Assembly (NCBI GenBank): GCA_050847315.1
Contig: CP193791.1
Source of the DNA: Cedecea sp000277545
Lineage (GTDB): Bacteria > Pseudomonadota > Gammaproteobacteria > Enterobacterales > Enterobacteriaceae
Length of the DNA: 64,000 nucleotides
Direction: 5' to 3' (one strand)
Under the pieces are notes generated by a model. That model saw only the letters and a list, made by a program, of their open reading frames with translations, ran no database searches and had not been told where the DNA came from. Made by a program: the position numbers and the translations under genes. This document shows positions 8,727 to 16,931 of this stretch, in pieces (positions within the stretch are counted from its first letter, which is position 1; every line of letters starts with the position of its first letter).

Positions 8727-8832
8727 AACACACCTCGGGACCGTGAAAACCCTGGTCGAGGTGGGACAACACGAGAGCATCAGGCTCCGGCGAGACACAC
8801 CAAAACGAAGAAGTGATCACAATCGATTTCAT
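8593..8832 (-). CDS. Possible leader ORF overlapping the 81-aa small gene
   Basis: 79 aa if translated. It starts MKSIVITSSFWCVSPEPDAL at 8832 and overlaps the 8481-8726 gene out of frame. The ribosome binding site is weak (GGGAAAG, about seven bases upstream). The N-terminal ~40 codons do not overlap the small gene and could be a leader whose translation affects the next start, 106 bases downstream. There is no homology I can name, so treat it as tentative. Confidence 0.25.
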   Translation of the reverse strand: MKSIVITSSFWCVSPEPDALVLSHLDQGFHGPEVCYELQIYPFSWCQNSDINAACPAAPRSGVVRTQKTVKLNFLFENQ

Positions 8833-8939
8833 GTTTACTTTCCCGAACCGCCATTAAGGCCATGTTCGGGCAGCTACTAAATTCAGTATCCATTAGTCTC
8901 TTATGTCAGGTTAGGAAAGGCCGCAACTTCGGCCCGTGA

Positions 8940-8968
8940 AATCTACCCATGGGCAGTACTATTGTCAA
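8940..8968 (-). promoter_or_regulatory. Sigma-70 promoter upstream of the small ORFs and mgtA
   Basis: In minus-strand sense, TTGACA (8968-8963), a 17-base spacer and TAGATT (8945-8940). Transcription would start near 8933, at a small GGCCG hairpin (8934-8919), followed by a second hairpin (CCCGAAC with GTTCGGG, 8870-8842). No clear PhoP box was found at the -35 position. Confidence 0.6.
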
Positions 8969-9137
8969 CCCGCCAGTGGAAATTAAATGTGTTCGTTTAT
9001 ATTTCAGTGAGGGAATATTGAGGGAAGAGAATAAAGGATATTTTTTATCTCACTCCCTGAGTTGTGTTTTTTTCTAACTTGTAAACGGCCTGGGGGATCG
9101 CCGTCATTCCCCCGAAACCCGGTGTTCTCGTTACTGA

Positions 9138-9274
9138 CCCTCACCCTAACCCTCTCCCTGGAAGGGAGAGGGAACAAATCGAGCACTCCAGAAAGGGAGA
9201 GGGAACAGATTACGTATTGTTCTGACCTGCAGTTTTCTCCCTCGCCCCTTTGGGGAGAGGGCCGGGGTGAGGGG
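9138..9274. repeat. REP-like inverted repeat pair
   Basis: Left arm CCCTCACCCTAACCCTCTCC at 9138-9157 (followed by a short self-pairing GGAAGGGAGAGGG) and right arm GGGAGAGGGCCGGGGTGAGG at 9253-9272 are near-perfect inverted copies about 95 bases apart, with another GGGAGAGGG at about 9195. A shorter relative lies at 24080 and a diverged one at 40655, always between genes. This fits a dispersed extragenic palindrome family as seen in many enterobacteria. Confidence 0.75.
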
Positions 9275-9338
9275 AGGATTTGTGCCCGATTCTTGTTTAG
9301 ACGAGAGATATCGTCACCATTAATATTTTCCTTAAACT

Positions 9339-9388
9339 AAATCAAAACTTGCGGGCAAAGCCGGTTTTTGCCCCTCGCGCTTTGATTT
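9339..9388. repeat. Interrupted dyad upstream of the CRP site
   Basis: AAATCAAA (9339-9346) pairs with TTTGATTT (9381-9388), and inside it GGGCAAA (9353-9359) pairs with TTTGCCC (9367-9373). This is a ~50-base hairpin or a dimeric operator. It lies between the REP-like repeat and the CRP site at 9432. No T run follows, so it is not a simple terminator. Confidence 0.5.
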
Positions 9389-9431
9389 GAAACAAAATTT
9401 AACGCTTATAGCGGTTCATCTGCTGCGTTAG

Positions 9432-9447
9432 TGTGATAAAAATCACA
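9432..9447. promoter_or_regulatory. Perfect CRP-type binding site
   Basis: TGTGATAAAAATCACA matches the cAMP-receptor protein consensus TGTGA-N6-TCACA exactly. It lies 68 bases before the start of the small membrane protein gene at 9515, a typical position for activation. FNR sites have a similar centre, but the outer TGTGA/TCACA arms favour CRP. Confidence 0.75.
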
Positions 9448-9514
9448 TTAAGACGGCAGTGGAACTGCGGTCGACAACCCGTTTTTGTTTCAGTTGAAAG
9501 TTAGGTCGAACGTT

Positions 9515-9787
9515 ATGGATGCGAAACCAACTCGCAGCCCCGGCGGCAAAATTGCGCTGTGGCTGTTCTATGCTTTTTGTTTGTACATCGTTTGGGCGAT
9601 GGTGCGTTATTTTTGGGTCGTCAGTGGGGTAACCAGCGGCGATTTAGGCACCTTTAGCGGTAAACTCCTCGGGGCGCTGATGGGGTTGCTGGTGCTCGGG
9701 TCCGTTGCGGCGGTGCTGGGCTGGATAGCATGGTACACAAGGCCGCGTGCTTATCCCGTTCGCGCCAGAGAAAACCGGCTGCGTTGA
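9515..9787 (+). CDS. Small inner-membrane protein of unknown function
   Basis: 90 aa. I chose the ATG at 9515; the frame is open from a TTG at 9485, but that would add a charged, non-conserved-looking extension. Two membrane segments are visible: residues ~12-32 (IALWLFYAFCLYIVWAMVRY) and ~48-70 (LLGALMGLLVLGSVAAVLGW), with a basic C-terminal tail (RPRAYPVRARENRLR). The hairpin-like arrangement predicts a tail in the cytoplasm. I do not recognise the family. A perfect CRP site upstream suggests catabolite control. It is a lone gene. Confidence 0.65.
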   Translation: MDAKPTRSPGGKIALWLFYAFCLYIVWAMVRYFWVVSGVTSGDLGTFSGKLLGALMGLLVLGSVAAVLGWIAWYTRPRAYPVRARENRLR

Positions 9788-10437
9788 AACCAGATTGCCC
9801 GATGAGCCACCTGCTTTTGCGTGGCTCTGGCTGTATACCTTCCCGCTGTAAAACTTCCGCTGAAGCCAGCCTATTTATTTCATGCTCTTTCCCGGCATCA
9901 TTTAATTTTTCTCTGCGCTGCAATACTATTTATTCCTCATTAAAAAGAAGGTTTATCGTATTTATATAACTGTGCGTAAAGTCACGTTTGTTATTTTTCG
10001 AACTGTCTACACTGCGGGGAGATTTATGGGGAAAACTATGCACATTTATATTGTTCGAATCATAACGTTTGTTCGCACTATGTTGCCGATGTTCGGCAGC
10101 AGGGCGCGCGTTTGGTTGAATAATAGCTGCTGGTTTAATAGCGTGAGCGAACTGGAAAAAGACGACGTCGTTTATTCTGATTCGCTGGATAATGTTTGTG
10201 CCGTAAATTGGTCCCGGCTCTGGTGCAGCGCCGGCGTTCTATATCATTCACTTCGCTATTCGCATTCTCCGTCCTTAAAAAAGGAACATACCGCTCTGCG
10301 TCCGCGCCGCCTGGCCGTTCGCAAACGCTATGAACTTTCGTTCCTGTGCCGTATTTCCAGCCTGCATCAGCTGATGATGTGTCTTCACGCCGGCGGTGAT
10401 GCCGGAGACGCCGCGATGCTGGCCCATGTTCGCCCCC
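9788..10437 (+). other. Long leader/intergenic region before the PTS operon
   Basis: About 650 bases between the membrane protein and the terminator at 10438. No transcriptional regulator is encoded here, although related PTS operons usually carry one. The first half (9840-10060) is AT-rich and probably holds the operon promoter. The second half can be read as an ORF (see 10026-10604). The close terminator before the first PTS gene suggests that part of this region is an attenuated leader. Confidence 0.4.
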
Positions 10438-10604
10438 AAAGCACAATGCGCTTTTCAGCCATTGTGCTTTTTTTATTGCCTTTCTTCAGCCAGATAAGGA
10501 GTTGTTATGTATATCGTTTGTGTTGCAGCTTGCCCTACGGGCATCGCCCATACCTACATGGCTGCGGAGGCCCTGGCCCTGGTGGGTCAGCAGCGTGGGC
10601 ATGA
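10026..10604 (+). CDS. Doubtful ORF running into the PTS EIIB gene
   Basis: 192 aa if real. The ATG at 10026 has GGGGAG four bases upstream, and the middle part (SELEKDDVVYSDSLDNVCAV, then RRLAVRKRYELSFLCRISSL) has enterobacterial-looking codons. But the frame runs straight through the terminator hairpin at 10438 and ~98 bases into the EIIB gene out of frame, and I recognise no family. It may be a decayed gene or a leader ORF; it should not be treated as a confirmed protein. Confidence 0.2.
   Translation: MGKTMHIYIVRIITFVRTMLPMFGSRARVWLNNSCWFNSVSELEKDDVVYSDSLDNVCAVNWSRLWCSAGVLYHSLRYSHSPSLKKEHTALRPRRLAVRKRYELSFLCRISSLHQLMMCLHAGGDAGDAAMLAHVRPQSTMRFSAIVLFLLPFFSQIRSCYVYRLCCSLPYGHRPYLHGCGGPGPGGSAAWA
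10438..10475 (+). terminator. Intrinsic terminator/attenuator ahead of the PTS operon
   Basis: AAAGCACAATG (10438-10448) pairs perfectly with CATTGTGCTTT (10460-10470) around an 11-base loop and is followed by more T. It sits only 31 bases before the EIIB start codon and 22 bases before its AAGGAG ribosome binding site. It either ends an upstream transcript or acts as an attenuator relieved by an antiterminator. Confidence 0.8.
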
Positions 10605-10821
10605 AGTGAAAGTCGAAACCCAGGGCAGCATGGGCGTTGAAAACGAAATTACCGCCGACGATCTTGCCCGGGCCAATGCGGTGATTCTCGCGGCGGATGT
10701 GGCGATTACCGGCAAAGAACGTTTTGACGGCATGATGAAACTGGAGTGCAGCGTGGCCGATCCTATCAAGTTTGGCGAGGCCGTGTTTGAGGCGATAGAG
10801 GCGGAGATAGCACATGGCTAA
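10507..10821 (+). CDS. PTS fructose-family enzyme IIB
   Basis: 104 aa, full length for a stand-alone EIIB-Fru domain. Cys9 in the CPTGIAHT motif is the phosphorylated residue that passes the phosphate to the incoming sugar. The rest (EVKVETQGSMGVENEIT, then ARANAVILAADVAI) matches the EIIB-Fru fold. AAGGAG lies just upstream. It is the first gene of a four-gene operon and overlaps the EIIC gene by 8 bases. The presence of a GH38 enzyme downstream points to a mannosyl-glycerate-like substrate rather than fructose. Confidence 0.92.
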   Translation: MYIVCVAACPTGIAHTYMAAEALALVGQQRGHEVKVETQGSMGVENEITADDLARANAVILAADVAITGKERFDGMMKLECSVADPIKFGEAVFEAIEAEIAHG

Positions 10822-11929
10822 ATTCAGGGCTGAGGCGGGGATGTCGACCGGCAAAGAGGTCAAAAATGCCATCATGACCGGGGTGTCATGGATGCTGCCG
10901 TTTGTCATTGCCGGGGCGGTGATCATGGGCATCGCGCGCATCGGTGCTTCGCTCTACGGCATCGAAAATATCTGGGATGCCAGCCACGCTCAGGCGGCGA
11001 GCATCATTGTGCAGATGCTGCATAAATTCGACGGATTTGGTGGCCTGGCGCTGTCGCTGATGCTGCCGGTGGTCGCCGGGTATATCAGCTTTGCCATCGC
11101 CAATAAGCCGGGGCTGGCGCCGGGGATGGTGGGCGGCTTACTGGCCAGCAGCCTCGGAACCGGGTTTCTTGGGGCGCTCGCCGCCGGTTTTGTTGCGGGA
11201 TACATCGTGCGGGCGCTGGCAACCTGGGTCAAACTGCCTGCTGCGCTGGCCTCGGCTGGCCCTATTTTTATCCTGCCCGTAGGCGGCACGCTGCTGACCT
11301 GCATGGTGATGGCTTTTATTATCGGTGGCCCGCTGGCGGCGCTGAATCACGGGATGGAAACCTGGCTGCTGGCGATGTCCGGGACGAACAAAATCATTCT
11401 GGCAGCCGTCGTGGGCGGGATGGTGGGTTTTGACCTGGGCGGCCCGGTGAACAAGGCGGCGGTAATCACCGCCATGGCGCTGCTGGCTTCCGGGATTTAC
11501 GACCCCAACACCGCCGCGCAGGTGGCGATTATCGTCCCGCCGATTGGCCTCGGGGTTGCAACGCTCATCTGGGCTAAGCGCTTCCCGGCTTCGCTGCGCG
11601 AGGCGGGCAAGGCTTCGATGCTGATGGGCCTGATTGGCGTATCTGAAGGGGCGATTCCTTTCGCGCTGGCAAACCCCAAAATTATCGTCATCAATGTGGT
11701 TGGCTCAGCCACCGGGGCCGCGCTGGCCGTCGGACTGGGTGCGGTAAACCATGCGCCGATTTCGGGTTTTTACGGCTGGCTGGCGGTAGATAAATGGCCC
11801 ATTTATGTGCTGTCTATTGCTGTCGGCGCGGGGATTATTGCCGTGGGATCGTTATTAGTGTTTCGGGCTGAAACTGTCGTTGAAAATAAACCTTCGGCTG
11901 CCGTGCCTAAATTTAAAGTAGGGCGCTAG
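10814..11929 (+). CDS. PTS fructose-family enzyme IIC (permease)
   Basis: 371 aa, polytopic inner-membrane protein with about ten hydrophobic segments. EIIC-Fru landmarks are visible: GVSWMLPFVIAGAVIMG near the N terminus, the long hydrophobic PVVAGYISFAIANKPG and GFLGALAAGFVAGYIV stretches, GGPVNKAA, and the ISEGAIPF-like GVSEGAIPFAL. It forms the channel that imports and, with EIIB, phosphorylates the sugar. In E. coli MngA the IIA, IIB and IIC domains are one protein; here they are split over three genes. Overlap with EIIB implies translational coupling. Confidence 0.92.
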   Translation: MAKFRAEAGMSTGKEVKNAIMTGVSWMLPFVIAGAVIMGIARIGASLYGIENIWDASHAQAASIIVQMLHKFDGFGGLALSLMLPVVAGYISFAIANKPGLAPGMVGGLLASSLGTGFLGALAAGFVAGYIVRALATWVKLPAALASAGPIFILPVGGTLLTCMVMAFIIGGPLAALNHGMETWLLAMSGTNKIILAAVVGGMVGFDLGGPVNKAAVITAMALLASGIYDPNTAAQVAIIVPPIGLGVATLIWAKRFPASLREAGKASMLMGLIGVSEGAIPFALANPKIIVINVVGSATGAALAVGLGAVNHAPISGFYGWLAVDKWPIYVLSIAVGAGIIAVGSLLVFRAETVVENKPSAAVPKFKVGR

Positions 11930-12038
11930 CCGCCCGGTTCATTTATTTCAGGCCGTATGGGCTGCGTTTTTACGGTATTTCATGCCGGGGATAACTCCGC
12001 CTTAAATGTGCCTCATCAGCCGCTAATAAGGTGAAATT

Positions 12039-14627
12039 ATGAAGACTGTGCATTTAATTCAGCACACGCACTGGGACAGAGAGTGGTATTTCACCGAGAA
12101 CGACTCAAAAATCGTGCTCTATTATTTTATGCTGGATTTAATCACCCGGCTGGAACAAGACGAAGCGCTGGGGCCGTTTATTCTGGATGGCCAAACGGTG
12201 ATGCTGGAGGATTTTTTACAGGTGGCGCCAGAGCACCTGGCTCGTCTGCAAAAATTGATTGCCGACGGGCGGGTACTGATTGGCCCGTGGTATACCCAAA
12301 GTGATTTCCTGGTGGTGGGTGCGGAGTCGATAACCCGCAATTTGCTGCTTGGGCTGGCGGACTGTAAAGCCTGGGGGAGCTACATGCCGGTGGGCTATGT
12401 GCCAGACTCTTTCGGGCAAAGCGCGCAGTTGCCGATGTTTCTAAGCGAGTTCGCCATTGACAGCGCAGTGCTCTGGCGCGGGTGGTGCGAGCATGATGTG
12501 CCGACCAGCGAATTTTGCTGGCAGGCACAGGGCGGGCAGCAGGTGCTCACCGCCGTGCTTCCCTGGGGTTACGGCTGCGCGAAGTGGCTGCCTACGGCAT
12601 CGCAGGAACTGGCTGAACAATTACCGCCGATCCTGGAAAAACAGGGGCGTTTTTCCGCCACGAATCACCTCCTGCTCCCCAACGGCAACGATCAGTCGCC
12701 GTTCGAATATGCGGTGCCAGGGGCGCTGGAAAAACTGAATGCCAGCCAGAGCGAATACCAGTTCAGGCGCAGTAGCTTCAGCGATTTCTTCGCCGCTCTG
12801 CGGGACGACGAGCACACCCTGCCTGTTTTGCGCGGCGAGCTTCTCAGCCCCAAATACATGCGTATTCATCGCGGTATTTTCTCTACCCGAATGGATATCA
12901 AGCAGCTTAATGCCTCGCTGGAACAGTTTGTCAGCCAGACGCTGGAGCCCTTGCTGGCGCTCAACTGGCGGCTCGGGCTGCCTTATCCGCAGCAGGCGGT
13001 GGAGCACATCTGGCGGGAAGCGATGCAATCTCACGCCCACGACAGCATCGGCGGCTGTAATTCAGACCGCGTTAACCAGATGGTTAAGGGGCGTTTGCAG
13101 TCCGGCAAAGAGAGTGCCGGGCAGCTGTTTGAGCTGAACATGAAAATGCTTGCGGAAGGGATTACCGCGAGCCAGCAGGGTAAAAAAATCGTGGTCTTTA
13201 ACCCGCTACCCGCGCGGCGCGATACGCAGCTGAGCCTCACGCTTTATACCCCGGAAGAGGACTTCCGCATCGTGGATAGCGAGGGCGATCCGTGCCGCTG
13301 GCAACTGCTGCACGAAGAGCTTCAGGACATGTCGCAGGTGGTGCAGGAGCTTTCCAACAGCACCACAACCACCTGGTATCGTAAATGCCATATTTTGCTG
13401 GAGGCGAAGGCGCTGCCGGCCTGTGGCTACACGACCTTTTACCTGCAGGAAGGGGAAGCCGCCGGGTTTGATAAACCGGCCGGGGAGATTGACTGCCTGG
13501 AAAACGCCTGGCTGCGGCTGGAGCATAAAGCCGGAGAGCTTACGCTGACCGATAAACGCACGGGCGAAGTCTACCCGCACATCCTTCGGCTGGTCGATGG
13601 CGAAGACGCGGGGGACAACTATAACTATTCGCCGCCGACGGTTGACTGGAAGATTAACAGCGAAGGCTGCCTGCAGCAGGCCAAGCTGACGCGCGGCGTG
13701 CTCAAAGACACCCTGCAGCTAACGCTGCACATTCCTGCCCCGGCTGATGCCGATGGACGCGAGGCCAGGCGGTTTGATGCCCGGCTGGACGTGGTAATGA
13801 CCATCTCCCTGCCGCATGAAAGCGCCTGGCTGGATGTTGTCGTTGACGTTAACAACACGCTGCGTGACCACCGTTTGCAGATTGAACTGCCCACCGGTTT
13901 ATATCAGTCGACCCATTTTGCCGATCAGCCTTTTGGCCTGATAGAACGTGACAATATCCCTCGTAAGCTCGAGATCTGGCAGCAGGAAAACTGGACGGAA
14001 GCGCCTGCCTCACTGTGGCCGATGCAGAGCCTGGTGATGATGTACCACGCGCGGCGCGGCCTCGGCGTGGTGACCGCCGGGCTGCGGGAGTACGAAATTC
14101 CTGTCGGGCAGCCTGATACGCTGGCGATTACCTTGTTCCGCAGCATGGGCTGGCTCGGACGGCCCTCGCTGGAATGGCGGCCTGGACGGGCATCTGGCAT
14201 GGTGCTGCCTGCTCCTGACTCGCAAATACCCGGTCATCACTCGTTTCACCTGGCCGTCATGCCGATGGATAACGGGCAAAGCCCGGCGTTCTGGCAGGCC
14301 GTCGAGCAGTGGCGTACCCCGGCTTCGGGCTACCTGGATTCTGGCTGGTCGCGTTTTCGCACCAACCCCCACGGGAAATCCTTCCCGCCGCACTTCAGCG
14401 TCTTGAGCTGGGAAAGCCCCCTGCATTTCAGCACCCTGAAAAAAGCGCAAAACGAAGAGGCGTTAGTGCTCAGGGGCTGGAACCCAGGCCTGACGCCGCT
14501 CAAAAACGTTCCTCCGACAGCAAACGGCACGCTGGAGCAGGTCACGCTAGCGGAAATTCCGGCCACGCCAACAGGCGCTGTCGAAGCAAGTACGCCGGTT
14601 TCCTGGCTCATTCGCTCATTTGAATAA
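12039..14627 (+). CDS. mngB: GH38 alpha-mannosidase, MngB-like mannosylglycerate hydrolase
   Basis: 862 aa, close to E. coli MngB (877). The N-terminal catalytic domain starts MKTVHLIQHTHWDREWYFT, carrying the HTHWDREW zinc-binding signature of glycoside hydrolase family 38, then GYVPDSFGQSAQLPMFL, where the aspartate is the expected nucleophile region, and later AHDSIGGCNSDRVN, another GH38 metal-site motif. The C-terminal ~450 residues are the beta-sandwich domains. The enzyme would release mannose-6-phosphate and glycerate from phosphorylated mannosylglycerate after PTS import. Substrate assignment is by family and context; other alpha-mannosides are possible. Confidence 0.85.
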   Translation: MKTVHLIQHTHWDREWYFTENDSKIVLYYFMLDLITRLEQDEALGPFILDGQTVMLEDFLQVAPEHLARLQKLIADGRVLIGPWYTQSDFLVVGAESITRNLLLGLADCKAWGSYMPVGYVPDSFGQSAQLPMFLSEFAIDSAVLWRGWCEHDVPTSEFCWQAQGGQQVLTAVLPWGYGCAKWLPTASQELAEQLPPILEKQGRFSATNHLLLPNGNDQSPFEYAVPGALEKLNASQSEYQFRRSSFSDFFAALRDDEHTLPVLRGELLSPKYMRIHRGIFSTRMDIKQLNASLEQFVSQTLEPLLALNWRLGLPYPQQAVEHIWREAMQSHAHDSIGGCNSDRVNQMVKGRLQSGKESAGQLFELNMKMLAEGITASQQGKKIVVFNPLPARRDTQLSLTLYTPEEDFRIVDSEGDPCRWQLLHEELQDMSQVVQELSNSTTTTWYRKCHILLEAKALPACGYTTFYLQEGEAAGFDKPAGEIDCLENAWLRLEHKAGELTLTDKRTGEVYPHILRLVDGEDAGDNYNYSPPTVDWKINSEGCLQQAKLTRGVLKDTLQLTLHIPAPADADGREARRFDARLDVVMTISLPHESAWLDVVVDVNNTLRDHRLQIELPTGLYQSTHFADQPFGLIERDNIPRKLEIWQQENWTEAPASLWPMQSLVMMYHARRGLGVVTAGLREYEIPVGQPDTLAITLFRSMGWLGRPSLEWRPGRASGMVLPAPDSQIPGHHSFHLAVMPMDNGQSPAFWQAVEQWRTPASGYLDSGWSRFRTNPHGKSFPPHFSVLSWESPLHFSTLKKAQNEEALVLRGWNPGLTPLKNVPPTANGTLEQVTLAEIPATPTGAVEASTPVSWLIRSFE

Positions 14628-14639
14628 GGCGCAATCCCT

Positions 14640-16178
14640 ATGCAGACATTGTTATTTCGTTGCCCGCTGGTGAATGGACTTCACGCCAGGCCCGCAAGCG
14701 CGCTTGAGCGGCAGGCTTCACGCTTTGTTTCCTCGGTGACGCTAGTGAACCAGACTAAGTCACGCCAGGGTGATGCCAAGAGCGTCCTGGCGCTGGTGGG
14801 GGCGGATGTTGCCGCTGGCGATGAATGCCAGCTGCTGATTGAAGGCCCGGACGAGCAGGCGGCCTGGCAGGCGCTCGGCCATTTTATTGGGCATGAGTTC
14901 GCGCAGTGTGATTCGCCGCTGGCCGCTGCCGTTGAAGAAGAGCAACCGCTGCCGGTGTTCCTTTCCCGAAGTGCATCCCCTGTTTGGCAAGGGAAGGGCG
15001 TTAGTCCGGGGGCGGCGCTGGCAAAGGCCGTTTTTGTTGAGCAGATCGATCTCCACGCGCTGGCGCTGCGGCACGATGAAGAACCTTTTCCTCTGCAGCA
15101 ACAGCGACTGATTGTCGCCCTGCAGGCTGCGCGGATGCGTTTACGGGACGATATCAGCCAGCAAGCGGATGAAGCGGCGCAGATTCTGGATGCGCAAAGT
15201 CAGCTGCTGGAGGATGAAACCGTTGAAGAGTGCCTGCTGGACGAGCATGACGCCCGCAATACGCTGGCCGCGTTGGCAAAAGCGCTGGACGTACTGCGGG
15301 AGCCTTTCCGGCAAAGCGACAGCGAATATCTCCGCCAGCGGGAGTTGGATGTTTTTGACCTGGGGCTGAGGATTGCGGCCGAACTGACCGGCAATCCGTG
15401 GCTGGGGCTGCCGCAACTGGATGAAGACGGGCTGGTGATTGGTGATGGCGTGCTGACGCCGGGCCAGTTGCTCATGCTGCAAGGGCCATTTCTGCGGGGG
15501 ATTGTGATGCCGACAGGCGGCGAAACGTCCCATACCGCAATACTCGCCCGAGCGTTTGCGACGCCGCTATTGTGCCTGGCCTCGACGAAGCCGCTCTTTG
15601 CCGCAGGAGCAGGGGCATACTTGCTGGGCGCCGGACACGGGTTTGTGCTGGCGGCACCCGATGACGTGGCGCAGCGCTGGTACGCGCTGGAATGCAAAAA
15701 GTATGCTGCTGAACCCGTAAGCGAGGAAGCGGGCATGTTCAGCCCGGCGCTGGTGTTTCTGGATGAAAAGCTTCATGACAAGCATGAGGTGATTAAACGG
15801 CTGACGGATAACCTTGACGTTCAGGGACGGGCGCTTTCTGCGACGCTCGCCGAGCAGGCCATCTGGCAGCGTGAAGCGGTCTTTACCACCGCGCTGGGCT
15901 TTTCCATCGCCATTCCGCACTGTAAGTCTGCCGCGATCTCCCGCAGCAGTATTTCCGTCCTGCGGCTGGCAGATCCGCTGGACTGGGGAGACGGCGTGGC
16001 GGTGCGGCTGGTGATTATGCTGACGCTCAGCGAGCAGGAGCAGGCGCAGCATATGCGGATATTCTCAGTTTTAGCCCGACGGCTGATGCATGAATCCTTC
16101 CGAGAGAGGCTGCTGGCCGCGGCAACGACGCAGGCCGTGGTGGATGTGTTCCGCGAGGAAGTCATAATCTTGTCATAA
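14640..16178 (+). CDS. PTS phosphoryl-transfer fusion: HPr - enzyme I N-domain - EIIA
   Basis: 512 aa, 12 bases after mngB. Residues ~1-90 are HPr-like with His15 in GLHARPAS. Residues ~110-350 resemble the N-terminal half of enzyme I: a helical HPr-binding region, then GGETSHTAILAR with the active His298. Residues ~370-510 are an EIIA-Fru/nitrogen-type domain with the active His427 in IPHCKS. The C-terminal PEP-binding domain of enzyme I (about 310 residues, present in the ~830-residue E. coli FryA/FrwA type) is absent: EIIA begins about 65 residues after the His298 motif. The protein cannot take phosphate from PEP unaided. Confidence 0.88.
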   Translation: MQTLLFRCPLVNGLHARPASALERQASRFVSSVTLVNQTKSRQGDAKSVLALVGADVAAGDECQLLIEGPDEQAAWQALGHFIGHEFAQCDSPLAAAVEEEQPLPVFLSRSASPVWQGKGVSPGAALAKAVFVEQIDLHALALRHDEEPFPLQQQRLIVALQAARMRLRDDISQQADEAAQILDAQSQLLEDETVEECLLDEHDARNTLAALAKALDVLREPFRQSDSEYLRQRELDVFDLGLRIAAELTGNPWLGLPQLDEDGLVIGDGVLTPGQLLMLQGPFLRGIVMPTGGETSHTAILARAFATPLLCLASTKPLFAAGAGAYLLGAGHGFVLAAPDDVAQRWYALECKKYAAEPVSEEAGMFSPALVFLDEKLHDKHEVIKRLTDNLDVQGRALSATLAEQAIWQREAVFTTALGFSIAIPHCKSAAISRSSISVLRLADPLDWGDGVAVRLVIMLTLSEQEQAQHMRIFSVLARRLMHESFRERLLAAATTQAVVDVFREEVIILS

Positions 16179-16227
16179 ATCTGGTTATACTCAGACTGGC
16201 GCTTTTCACGAGAAGGGGAGTACGTGT

Positions 16228-16923
16228 ATGCCGATTGCCCGCTGGCAGCAGCAGTTTGAGAACTATTTGATTGAGAACTGGGCGCAGGATGACAAAGCCC
16301 ATGACGTGGCGCATTTTCGGCGCGTATGGAAAACCGCCCAGCATATTATGGAAGGGACGGAGGCGGACAGGCTGGTGGTGCTGACCGCCTGCTACTTCCA
16401 CGACATTGTTAACCTGCCCAAGAACCACCCGGAGCGGCATCTGGCCTCAACGCAGGCGGCGCAGGAGACGCTGCGTATTCTGGAAACGCACTTCCCGGAC
16501 TTCCCCCGCGAGCTGTATGACGATGTAGCCCATGCGGTGCGGGCCCACAGTTTCAGCGCGGCTATTGCGCCGCAGACGCTGGAAGCGAAAGTAGTGCAGG
16601 ATGCGGACAGGCTGGAATCGTTGGGCGCGATAGGCCTGGCGCGGGTGTTTTATGTTTCCGGCGCGCTGGGGCGTTCGCTGTTTGACAGCGACGATCCGCT
16701 GGCCGATCGCCGTGAACTGGACGATACGCAGTATTCGGTGGACCATTTCCAGAAAAAGCTTCTGCGCCTGCCGGAGTCAATGCAAACCGAAGCCGGGCGC
16801 GCACTGGCGCGGCACAATGCGGATTTCCTCGTCGGCTATATGGCAAAGCTGTGCGCCGAGTTGAAAGGCGACTACCTGCAGGTGGACGAGCAGGTCCTGC
16901 AGCGTTTTAAATCACAGGCTTAA
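16228..16923 (+). CDS. yedJ: HD-domain phosphohydrolase YedJ
   Basis: 231 aa, the size of E. coli YedJ, and next to dcm as in E. coli. The HD metal-binding pattern is visible: H...HD in DVAHFRRVW and CYFHDIVNLPKNHPER, then VRAHSFS and VVQDADRLESLGAIG. HD proteins hydrolyse phosphate esters of nucleotides; the natural substrate of YedJ is not known to me. GGGGAG precedes the ATG. It lies 49 bases after the PTS fusion gene on the same strand and has its own terminator downstream. Confidence 0.9.
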   Translation: MPIARWQQQFENYLIENWAQDDKAHDVAHFRRVWKTAQHIMEGTEADRLVVLTACYFHDIVNLPKNHPERHLASTQAAQETLRILETHFPDFPRELYDDVAHAVRAHSFSAAIAPQTLEAKVVQDADRLESLGAIGLARVFYVSGALGRSLFDSDDPLADRRELDDTQYSVDHFQKKLLRLPESMQTEAGRALARHNADFLVGYMAKLCAELKGDYLQVDEQVLQRFKSQA

Positions 16924-16931
16924 TCCTTCCG

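Noticed and set aside
8632..8880. 82-codon plus-strand ORF in the mgtA leader
   Set aside because: It opposes the better supported minus-strand small gene, lacks a ribosome binding site and shows no known motif.
9138..9274. CRISPR-like repeat array
   Set aside because: Only two or three inverted, not direct, units with unequal spacing and no cas genes; it fits a REP/BIME element.
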